The position numbers and the translations under genes are program-made. The notes below the pieces were generated by a model. The model saw only the letters and a list, made by a program, of their open reading frames with translations. It was not told the DNA's origin and did not search any database. Shown in pieces: positions 1-4,759 of a DNA stretch of 6,373 bases. The first letter of the stretch is position 1; each line of letters begins with the position of its first letter. The stretch covers positions 1-6,373 of the forward strand of contig JAHIRI010000041.1 in the NCBI GenBank assembly GCA_018818855.1, written 5' to 3'. This DNA comes from Patescibacteria group bacterium (GTDB lineage: Bacteria > Patescibacteriota > Patescibacteriia > XYB2-FULL-38-15).

Positions 1-321
1 AATGTCGGCGATCCGGAACTTTTAGAGCGAGTTGCCAAAGATTTTCCTAATGTCACAGTCCATGGGATGGTCGGAGAAATCGAGGTTGGTGGAAAGAAAA
101 TTGCCTTCACCCATTTTCCGGAAAAAGCGCTTGAATTAGCCAAAAAAGGCACGTTTGACTTGGTCTTTTACGGCCATACGCACAAGCCCTGGGAAGAGGT
201 AGTTGGCAAAACGCGACTTATAAACCCGGGAACCCTAGCGGGTATGTTTTATAAAGCGACTTTCGCGGTTTATGACACGGTTACCGACAAATTGGAACTA
301 AAAATTTTAGAAAGAATTTAA
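1..321 (+). CDS. YfcE/MJ0936-type metallophosphoesterase, 3' part (5' end outside window)
   Basis: The open frame runs from the first base, so this is the C-terminal 106 codons of a longer gene. A start at the internal ATG (base 67) would cut through the fold and is rejected. The visible part starts with NVGDPELLE, matching the metal-binding GN-x-D loop of the calcineurin-like YfcE/MJ0936 phosphodiesterases. It continues through FTHFPE (visible residues 36-41), FYGHTHKP (56-63, the C-terminal metal-binding GHTH motif) and INPGTLAG (74-81, the family NPG-S/T turn). These small cytosolic enzymes use two metal ions to cleave phosphodiesters; the natural substrate is often unknown. The usual TH-G-H motif is replaced here by TH-F-P. 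The N-terminal D-x-H motif lies outside the window. The stop codon is 24 bp before rpmH, so co-transcription is possible. Family assignment is confident; substrate is not predictable. Confidence 0.88.
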   Translation, partial: NVGDPELLERVAKDFPNVTVHGMVGEIEVGGKKIAFTHFPEKALELAKKGTFDLVFYGHTHKPWEEVVGKTRLINPGTLAGMFYKATFAVYDTVTDKLELKILERI

Positions 322-345
322 AAAATCTATTTTTAATTAAAAATT

Positions 346-486
346 ATGTCCACAAAAAGAACTTATCAGCCAAAAAAACGCCATCGAAAAAAAGTGCACG
401 GATTTTTAGAAAGAATGTCCACGCCCGGCGGCAGAAAAACCCTAAAAAGAAGACGAGCAAAAGGACGAAAACGATTAACAGTTTAA
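346..486 (+). CDS. rpmH: 50S ribosomal protein L34 (bL34)
   Basis: This 46-codon frame encodes a very basic protein starting MSTKRTYQPKKRHRKKVHGF and ending RRRAKGRKRLTV. It has the L34 signature throughout: KRTYQPKKRHRKK, GF-x-x-RM-x-TPGGRK, then L-x-RRRAKGRK-x-L. The length is typical for the family (about 44-47 residues). L34 binds 23S rRNA in the large subunit. Its placement 16 bp before rnpA is the classical rpmH-rnpA pair, so the two are almost certainly co-transcribed. The ATG at 346 is fixed by the conserved N-terminus. The leader is A/T only, with no Shine-Dalgarno motif. The family is unambiguous. Confidence 0.97.
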   Translation: MSTKRTYQPKKRHRKKVHGFLERMSTPGGRKTLKRRRAKGRKRLTV

Positions 487-502
487 AAATATTCCGAAAA
501 CC

Positions 503-847
503 ATGCTCCCCAAACCCCATCGCTTACTATCTGAAAAAGATTTTCAAAAAATCTGGAAAAGGGGATCGTCTTTTTATACCAAAACTCTTGGTTTTAAGGT
601 TTTAAAAAATAATTTTTCTGTTTCCCGATTTGGCATCGTGGTCGGAACAAAAATTTCCAAGCTCGCTACGGTCCGAAACCGAGCAAAAAGGCAAATTCGG
701 GAAATAATTCAAGAAAACTTAAAAAAAATCACTCCGGGATATGATTTTGTCATCACTGTTCTGCCCGCGGCCCTTGGAAAAAACTATAGTGAATTAAAAA
801 AAGACGTGATTTTGGGGTTGAAACACTTTAATTTAATAGAGAAATGA
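503..847 (+). CDS. rnpA: Ribonuclease P protein component
   Basis: The 114-residue product is the protein subunit of RNase P, which assists the catalytic RNA (rnpB, not in this window) in removing 5' leaders from pre-tRNA. It opens with MLPKPHRLLSEKDFQKIWKR, the family's K-x-x-RL-x-x-x-x-DF-x-x-x-x-x-x-G start. At residues 58-67 it has RNRAKRQIRE, the diagnostic RNR motif that contacts the RNA. The segment FGIVVGTKISK (43-53) is the preceding conserved strand, and GYDFVITVLP (residues 99-108) corresponds to the C-terminal strand with the usual DFVI core. Length and order are normal. It lies 16 bp after rpmH and 66 bp before yidD. No Shine-Dalgarno motif is seen before the ATG, which is fixed by alignment to the family start. 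Confidence 0.96.
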   Translation: MLPKPHRLLSEKDFQKIWKRGSSFYTKTLGFKVLKNNFSVSRFGIVVGTKISKLATVRNRAKRQIREIIQENLKKITPGYDFVITVLPAALGKNYSELKKDVILGLKHFNLIEK

Positions 848-862
848 GAGCTGAAAGCTCTT
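847..862 (+). other. Small perfect hairpin overlapping the rnpA stop codon
   Basis: AGAGCT (847-852), loop GAA, then AGCTCT (856-861) form a perfect 6-bp stem that begins in the last base of the rnpA stop codon. A G-U pair (846/862) could lengthen it. There is no clean T-tract after it (TTCTATACTT follows), so it is a poor intrinsic terminator. It could be an attenuator, an mRNA-stabilising stem or chance. Confidence 0.4.
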
Positions 863-913
863 CTATACTTCCCTGGAGCAATAACAGAAAATTGATAATT
901 TTAAACAAAAAAC

Positions 914-1168
914 ATGTTCCTACTCACCCTTGTCGCGAGAAAAACTGTTTTAAAAACCATAAAAATTTATCAAAAAACCATTTCTTTTGATCATGGTGTT
1001 TTTTCTTCCTTTTTTCCAAACGGTTTTTGCCGCTTCCACCCGACTTGTTCCGAGTATGGTTACGCGGCAATAGAAAAATACGGCATTTTTCGCGGAGGAG
1101 GTAGGGCTCTTTGGCGAGTACTGCGTTGTAACCCGTTTTCTAAGGGCGGTTTTGACCCCTTAAAATAA
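914..1168 (+). CDS. yidD: Membrane protein insertion efficiency factor YidD
   Basis: This 84-residue protein carries the full YidD (PF01809) signature. CRFHPTCSEY is at residues 39-48, followed by AAIEKYG (51-57) and G-x-x-x-ALWR. RVLRCNPFSKGGFDP at 68-82 is the conserved R-x-x-RCNP-x-x-x-GG-x-DP ending. The N-terminal stretch VLKTIKIYQKTIS is the amphipathic, membrane-associating helix typical of the family. YidD lies at the inner face of the membrane and assists YidC-dependent insertion of membrane proteins. Its usual place is between rnpA and yidC; the rnpA side is kept here, but dnaA follows instead of yidC. The product is slightly long at the N-terminus compared with family members that begin near KxxIxxYQ, so a later start is conceivable. 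No Shine-Dalgarno is present. The family call is secure. Confidence 0.94.
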   Translation: MFLLTLVARKTVLKTIKIYQKTISFDHGVFSSFFPNGFCRFHPTCSEYGYAAIEKYGIFRGGGRALWRVLRCNPFSKGGFDPLK

Positions 1169-1209
1169 AAATGTCGTTTTAATTTTTCCGTAAGAAATTT
1201 TCAAAACAG

Positions 1210-1240
1210 TTTTCCCCAACCCATCAACACCTTATTCACT
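1210..1240 (-). promoter_or_regulatory. Two weak DnaA-box-like sites upstream of dnaA
   Basis: TTTTCCCCA (1210-1218) and TTATTCACT (1232-1240) each match 7 of 9 positions of TTATCCACA, in the same orientation and 22 bp apart. They sit just upstream of the likely dnaA promoter, where DnaA commonly represses its own gene. At 7/9 in a pyrimidine-rich stretch, chance matches are possible. Confidence 0.3.
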
Positions 1241-1261
1241 TTTACCTCTTTACACCCCATT

Positions 1262-1288
1262 TTAGCACTTCTGAATCTATGATATATT
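1262..1288 (+). promoter_or_regulatory. Candidate dnaA promoter
   Basis: A TATGATATATT cluster (1278-1288) is the best -10-like sequence in the 153-bp yidD-dnaA gap. With TATATT (1283-1288) as the -10, TTAGCA (1262-1267, 4/6 to TTGACA) gives a short 15-bp spacer. An upstream TTTACA (1249-1254) is too far away. The -10 is plausible and the -35 is weak. A start near 1295 would give a leader of about 27 nt. The rest of the gap shows a pyrimidine-rich + strand and no terminator after yidD, so readthrough from the upstream genes is possible. Confidence 0.35.
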
Positions 1289-1321
1289 AGAAAAGGTGAT
1301 CTCCGATTTAACTCTTCTCCT

Positions 1322-2683
1322 ATGACAAATCTTCAACTTTGGCAGGCAGTTCTGGGCGAGCTAGAACTATCTCTCACAAAAGCCAACTTTACCACTTGGT
1401 TCAAAAACACCGCGATTTCTCTTATTGATGGAGAAAAAATTACGGTTGGCGTGCCCAATACTTTTACCAAAGCCTGGTTGGAAAATAAATATCACCAATC
1501 AATTTTAAAAACTTTACAAAAAATTGTCGGCGGACACGTTAAAGAAGTTACTTATCGGGTAGAGGCGGTAAGGCCCCAGACTCAAAAAATGGCCGTACCC
1601 ACCCTGGCAGTATCAGGCACTGAAGAAAAAACGATTTCCGCGCCTCCGGCCGAAAGCCCCCGCTTTGGATTGAATCCCAAATATACCTTCCCCAGTTTTG
1701 TTGTCGGAAAAAATAATGAACTAGCTCATGCCGCGGCACAGGCCGTATCAAAAAATCCGGGCAAAAGCACTTATAACCCGCTTTTTATTTATGGCGGCGT
1801 AGGGCTTGGCAAAACTCATCTTCTCCAGGGAATCGGCCACGCTATTTTAGGAGCTGATTCAAACAAAAAAGTTCTTTATACCACGAGCGAAAAATTTACC
1901 AATGATTATGTTCAGGCCATTCGTTCCCGGACAATGGAAAAATTTAAACAAACTTACCGCACGCCAGATTTACTTTTGATTGATGACGTACAATTTATGG
2001 CGGCAAAAGACGGAACGCAACAGGAATTTTTTCATACTTTCAACGATCTGCATCAAGCTGATAAACAAATTGTCATGACTTCTGACCGACCCCCAAAAGC
2101 TATCCCCGCGCTTGAACAGCGCCTTATTTCCCGTTTTGAATGGGGCATGATTGCAGACATTTCCCAACCGGACTATGAAACAAGAGCCGCCATTTTAAAA
2201 GCAAAGTGCGCAGAAAAGGGGCTTGATTTGGACCAAGATATCGTTGATCATATTGCCCTCATCATCCAAAACAATATCAGAGAACTTGAAGGCGCCCTAA
2301 ACAAAATTATTGCTTACGAACAATTTCACCATACTCCCCCAACACTTGATCTCGTAAAAAGAATCCTCATGAGCCACGTAATTTCCGGAAGAAAATCAGC
2401 CACGCCAAAACAACTAATCAACATCGTGGCAGAATTTTATGACTTAAGGCTTGATGATCTCTTGGGCCAGTCCCGCGAAAAGCGTTTAGCTTTCCCCAGG
2501 CAGATCATAATGTATTTAATGCGCAAAGAACTGGAAAGCTCTTACCCGGCAATTGGCCAAGAACTTGGCGGCCGAGACCACACAACCGCGATGCATGCTT
2601 TTGATAAAATTACCCGCGAAGTTGAAACAAGCGACAAACTAAAACAAGAAATAGAACAAATAAAACAGAGGATGTATAACTAA
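1322..2683 (+). CDS. dnaA: Chromosomal replication initiator protein DnaA
   Basis: The 453-residue protein has all four DnaA domains. Domain I (about 1-80, opening with MTNLQLWQAVLGELE and containing F-x-x-WF) is the protein-interaction module. Domain II (about 85-115) is a short flexible linker. Domain III is the AAA+ ATPase: Walker A GGVGLGKTH (158-166), Walker B LLLIDDVQF (217-225), sensor I MTSDRPP (252-258), box VII RLISRFEWG (267-275, arginine finger R271) and sensor II NIRELEGAL (318-326, R320). Domain IV (about 355-453) is the DNA-binding part, with AFPRQIIMYLMR and the signature GGRDHTTAMHA (416-426), which reads the DnaA box. No key residue is missing, so it should be an active ATP-dependent initiator. 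The ATG is supported by the conserved N-terminus; a Shine-Dalgarno-like GGTGATC lies 20 nt upstream, too far for normal use. Box-like sites on both sides suggest autoregulation and a local origin. Confidence 0.98.
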   Translation: MTNLQLWQAVLGELELSLTKANFTTWFKNTAISLIDGEKITVGVPNTFTKAWLENKYHQSILKTLQKIVGGHVKEVTYRVEAVRPQTQKMAVPTLAVSGTEEKTISAPPAESPRFGLNPKYTFPSFVVGKNNELAHAAAQAVSKNPGKSTYNPLFIYGGVGLGKTHLLQGIGHAILGADSNKKVLYTTSEKFTNDYVQAIRSRTMEKFKQTYRTPDLLLIDDVQFMAAKDGTQQEFFHTFNDLHQADKQIVMTSDRPPKAIPALEQRLISRFEWGMIADISQPDYETRAAILKAKCAEKGLDLDQDIVDHIALIIQNNIRELEGALNKIIAYEQFHHTPPTLDLVKRILMSHVISGRKSATPKQLINIVAEFYDLRLDDLLGQSREKRLAFPRQIIMYLMRKELESSYPAIGQELGGRDHTTAMHAFDKITREVETSDKLKQEIEQIKQRMYN

Positions 2684-2728
2684 AAAACAAAACTCAAAAG
2701 TGGCAAGACAACAAAACAAAAAAACGGC

Positions 2729-2761
2729 TGTGGAAAACTCTGTGGAAAATGCTGTGAAAAA
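2729..2761 (+). repeat. Three DnaA-box-like sites in 12-bp register
   Basis: TGTGGAAAA, TGTGGAAAA and TGTGAAAAA start at 2729, 2741 and 2753, exactly 12 bp apart, separated by the trinucleotides CTC and TGC. The first two differ from the box TGTGGATAA at one base and the third at two. Regular spacing near the helical repeat would place bound DnaA molecules on nearly the same face of the DNA, favouring a cooperative filament. Confidence 0.65.
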
Positions 2762-2841
2762 AAACTCACAAAGTGGGGACAAAAAACCAAAAAAATTATT
2801 TCGAAAATTTTAATCCCCATCCGTCCACAAAATCACAAAAA

Positions 2842-2905
2842 CTTTCCACAGCGCAAAACCTTAAAATTTTCTCTAAACAAAAAAGTTTTACAAAAACTAT
2901 CCACA
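2842..2905 (-). promoter_or_regulatory. Two left-facing DnaA boxes
   Basis: CTTTCCACA (2842-2850, 7/9) and CTATCCACA (2897-2905, 8/9 to TTATCCACA) face the right-pointing triplet at 2729-2761. The second lies 13 bp from the A/T-rich triplet tract at 2919 and is the natural site from which DnaA could load onto the opening strand. Confidence 0.6.
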
Positions 2906-2918
2906 AAAACCAAAGCGC

Positions 2919-2936
2919 TTATTATTACTATATTTA
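2919..2936 (-). other. DnaA-trio-like tract / candidate DNA unwinding element
   Basis: After GCGC (2915-2918) the + strand reads TTA TTA TTA CTA TAT TTA. On the complementary strand, read 3' to 5' away from the DnaA box, this is AAT AAT AAT GAT followed by less regular triplets. That fits the DnaA-trio consensus 3'-[G/A]AT-5', which guides DnaA onto single-stranded DNA at bacterial origins. The order box, G/C step, trios, A/T-rich tract is the known basal unwinding layout. A/T-rich sequence can mimic trios, so this is moderately supported. Confidence 0.5.
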
Positions 2937-2963
2937 AAAAATTAAAAACAACATTGTATTGAT

Positions 2964-4112
2964 ATGAAACTTTCTTGTACCCAAGAAAACTTAAATCGTG
3001 GACTTTTGATTTCAAGCCACATTGCAAGCAAAAACGTGAACTTGCCGATTTTAAATAATATTTTATTTCGCGCAGAGAGCGGAGTGATTACGCTTATCGC
3101 GACAAATCTTGAAATAGGAATTAAGTGCGAAGTGAGGGGCAAGATTGAAACCGAGGGCGCGATTACCCTGCCAGCAAAGCTTTTTGCCGATTATGTTGGT
3201 TCTCTGCCAAATGACAAAATTGATCTTGAACTTCAAGACCAAACCCTGGAAATAAAATGTAAAAATTATGAAACTCGGCTCCGCGGCGCAGCCACAAGTG
3301 AATTTCCCTTAATTCCTGAAGTGGCAAAAGATGCGGGTTATAGCTTAGACGCGGGAAAATTTCGCGAGGCAGTAAATCAGGTGGTGTTCGCCACTTCTAC
3401 AAATGAAATCCGGCCGGAAATCAGCGGTCTTTCAATGCACTTTGACGGAGCGGGGATGAGGGTTGTAGTGGCGGCGACCGACAGTTATCGCCTAGCGGAA
3501 AAGACTTTAGCCTTGGCGGGAAGAGAAAATGAAAATTCCCGCGACGTGATTGTGCCGGCCCGGACAATGCAAGAAGTCCTTCGTATTTTATCTGTTTTCC
3601 GGGAGAGCGACGACCCTGAAGCGCAAAATTTGATAAAAATTTATCTGGCGGAAAATCAAATAATGTTTTCCCTGAACGGCGTGGATTTAGTCTCACGGGT
3701 AATTGACGGCCAGTATCCTGATTACAAACAAATCATTCCGGCGAGCTATGAAACCAGCGCCTCCTTCAATCGAAATGAATTAGTCAAAGTTGTAAAGACC
3801 GCGAGTCTTTTTTCCAAGCCCGGAATTTTTGATGTTACTTTTGGATTCAAGCCGGGTAAAGAAAAAATGGGCGAACTAGTTTTGTCTTCGGCGAATTCGC
3901 AGTTTGGCGAAAACACGGCAAAGCTTGAGGCAGAAGTCGGGGGAAAAGAAAATGAGATAACTCTAAATTACAGATATCTCTTGGACGGGCTTGGGGCCAT
4001 GGATTCTGAAGAAGTAGTTCTTGAATTAACTTCTGGAGAAAATCCTTGCCTCCTGCGGCCAAAAACAGAGAAAGCAGATTATCTTTACATCGTTATGCCG
4101 ATTAAGAAATAA
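2964..4112 (+). CDS. dnaN: DNA polymerase III beta subunit (sliding clamp)
   Basis: The 382-residue protein is a full-length beta clamp (E. coli 366), which dimerises into a ring around DNA and tethers polymerase III and other partners. Three similar domains of about 120-130 residues are covered. Family landmarks include NLPILNNILF (26-35), ATNLEIGI (46-53), TSEFPLIPE (111-119), ATDSYRLAEK (171-180), VIDGQYPDYKQIIP (246-259, second/third-domain junction) and the C-terminal YLYIVMPIK (373-381), which lines the partner-binding pocket. The ATG gives the conserved MKLSCTQENLNRGL start; no upstream in-frame start exists nearby and there is no Shine-Dalgarno motif. It lies 280 bp after dnaA with the probable oriC between, and a strong terminator follows its stop. 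recF and gyrB, common next neighbours, are absent; converging genes follow instead. Confidence 0.97.
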   Translation: MKLSCTQENLNRGLLISSHIASKNVNLPILNNILFRAESGVITLIATNLEIGIKCEVRGKIETEGAITLPAKLFADYVGSLPNDKIDLELQDQTLEIKCKNYETRLRGAATSEFPLIPEVAKDAGYSLDAGKFREAVNQVVFATSTNEIRPEISGLSMHFDGAGMRVVVAATDSYRLAEKTLALAGRENENSRDVIVPARTMQEVLRILSVFRESDDPEAQNLIKIYLAENQIMFSLNGVDLVSRVIDGQYPDYKQIIPASYETSASFNRNELVKVVKTASLFSKPGIFDVTFGFKPGKEKMGELVLSSANSQFGENTAKLEAEVGGKENEITLNYRYLLDGLGAMDSEEVVLELTSGENPCLLRPKTEKADYLYIVMPIKK

Positions 4113-4138
4113 CTTGAGTAATTGGTAATTAAAAAATA

Positions 4139-4170
4139 AAAAACACCCACCGAAATTGGCGGGTGTTTTT
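4139..4170. terminator. Bidirectional intrinsic terminator between converging genes
   Basis: AAAAACACCCACC (4139-4151), a GAAATT loop, and GGCGGGTGTTTTT (4158-4170) form a 13-bp stem with one A-C mismatch. On the + strand it ends in a T-run after dnaN. On the - strand it is followed by another T-rich run (complement of 4131-4143) after the VIT-like gene. It sits 26 bp after the dnaN stop and 15 bp beyond the stop of the opposing gene, so it can serve both. Confidence 0.88.
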
Positions 4171-4185
4171 AAATCCCGAAATAAG

Positions 4186-4665
4186 TTATTTAAAAAAGGT
4201 AGAAATTAGGTTGCCCACAAAATAGGAAGCAATTACGACGACCACGGCGATTAAAAGATGTTCGCCAATTACTTTCCATGGCGTGATTTTTCCCGAACGA
4301 GCGACGAAAAAATTCATAACCGTTAAAATCAAAAATCCCCAAGCCACGGAAATTATAACTGCGAGCTTAAGATCAAGAAGTAAAACCGGCACGGCAAAAG
4401 TCAGAGCAAACAAAAACTTAGCAAAAAAAGTAGCAAAAGTTGATTGCCAAATTTCGCGCGGAGTATGTACGTTTTCTGATTCTTCGGAAATATGAATCCC
4501 GAGCGCATCAGAGAAAGCATCGGCAACGGCAATGGTTAAAATCCCGCCGAGCACGGCCAGGCGCGAAGAAGTTCCGGCTGCGAGGCCGACCAAAAGTCCG
4601 AGGGTTGTGATAATTCCCGAGGTTAGGCCAAAACTCAAACCGGTTTTTAGGGAAGGATTGAACAT
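4186..4665 (-). CDS. VIT1/CCC1-related five-helix membrane protein
   Basis: The 159-residue protein is almost wholly membrane-embedded, with predicted helices at about 8-30, 34-56, 76-98, 101-121 and 135-156. This is the five-helix layout of the VIT1/CCC1 (PF01988) iron/manganese transporters. The sequence supports it: SGIITTLGLLVGLAAG (16-31) parallels the family's DGIVTT first helix, and ADAFSDALGIHISEESE (48-64) parallels ADG-x-SMG-x-x-x-x-S-x-x-SE in the second. Two usual metal-path residues differ: the first-helix Asp is Ser16, and the Met of the SMG motif is Asp53. The cytosolic loop after helix 2 is only about 12 residues, so the Glu-rich metal-binding domain of plant and yeast-type proteins is missing. 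Transport of a divalent metal is a reasonable guess, not a demonstrated role. It lies downstream of the nucleotidase gene on the same strand, with a palindromic repeat between. Confidence 0.72.
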   Translation of the reverse strand: MFNPSLKTGLSFGLTSGIITTLGLLVGLAAGTSSRLAVLGGILTIAVADAFSDALGIHISEESENVHTPREIWQSTFATFFAKFLFALTFAVPVLLLDLKLAVIISVAWGFLILTVMNFFVARSGKITPWKVIGEHLLIAVVVVIASYFVGNLISTFFK

Positions 4666-4677
4666 AAGTACGTTTTT

Positions 4678-4757
4678 GTCATTGCGAGCTGCAGCGAAGC
4701 AATCCCAAAAAGTCGTTAATAAGGAGATTGCCGCGTCGCTACGCTCCTCGCAATGAC
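4678..4757. repeat. 80-bp REP-like palindromic element
   Basis: The ends are a perfect 11-bp inverted repeat: GTCATTGCGAG (4678-4688) and CTCGCAATGAC (4747-4757). Inside is a second pairing, GCAATC (4699-4704) with GATTGC (4726-4731), flanked by CC/GG, around an A/T-rich loop. The right half also holds a short GCGT/ACGC stem. The sequence resembles dispersed GTCATTGCGAG...GCAATCTCC palindromes that I recall from many unrelated bacterial genomes. It fills the space between the stop of the nucleotidase gene (2 bp away) and the start of the VIT-like gene (12 bp away). It has no coding potential and would fold in the mRNA joining these genes. Confidence 0.75.
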
Positions 4758-4759
4758 GG

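Larger units (their letters stand above)
2684..2963. other. Probable replication origin (oriC) in the dnaA-dnaN gap
   Basis: This 280-bp non-coding gap has the position and content of a bacterial oriC. DnaA-box-like sites are: TGTGGAAAA at 2729-2737 and 2741-2749 (8/9 each), TGTGAAAAA at 2753-2761 (7/9), CCGTCCACA at 2821-2829 (6/9, doubtful), CTTTCCACA at 2842-2850 (7/9) and CTATCCACA at 2897-2905 (8/9). The first three face right and the last ones face left. A/T-rich stretches lie at about 2795-2813 and 2919-2950, the second directly after the last box and a GCGC step, as expected for an unwinding element. No perfect TTATCCACA is present. The assignment rests on motifs and location; GC skew over the whole genome would be needed to confirm it. 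Confidence 0.8.

Noticed and set aside
1160..1190. A/T-only stem-like sequence after yidD as a terminator
   Set aside because: It has no GC-containing stem; the AAAAAT/ATTTTT pairing is expected in A/T-rich DNA.
1548..1751. Minus-strand frame inside dnaA; likewise 1970-2167
   Set aside because: Both lie wholly within the strongly conserved dnaA frame, show no recognisable protein pattern and have no independent start context.
2684..2963. CRISPR-like or iteron array in the dnaA-dnaN gap
   Set aside because: The 12-bp repeats are DnaA-box variants beside dnaA; there are no uniform repeats with unique spacers and no Rep or Cas gene.
2833..3142. Two minus-strand frames across the oriC/dnaN start
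   Set aside because: They overlap DnaA boxes and the dnaN N-terminus, and have no family resemblance.
3421..4062. Minus-strand frames inside dnaN (3421-3696, 3847-4062)
   Set aside because: They are antisense to conserved clamp sequence and have low-complexity, Pro/Arg-rich content typical of shadow frames.
4283..4756. Plus-strand frames opposite the VIT-like gene and the palindrome
   Set aside because: The opposite strand encodes a clear five-helix membrane protein, and the second frame reads through the palindromic repeat.
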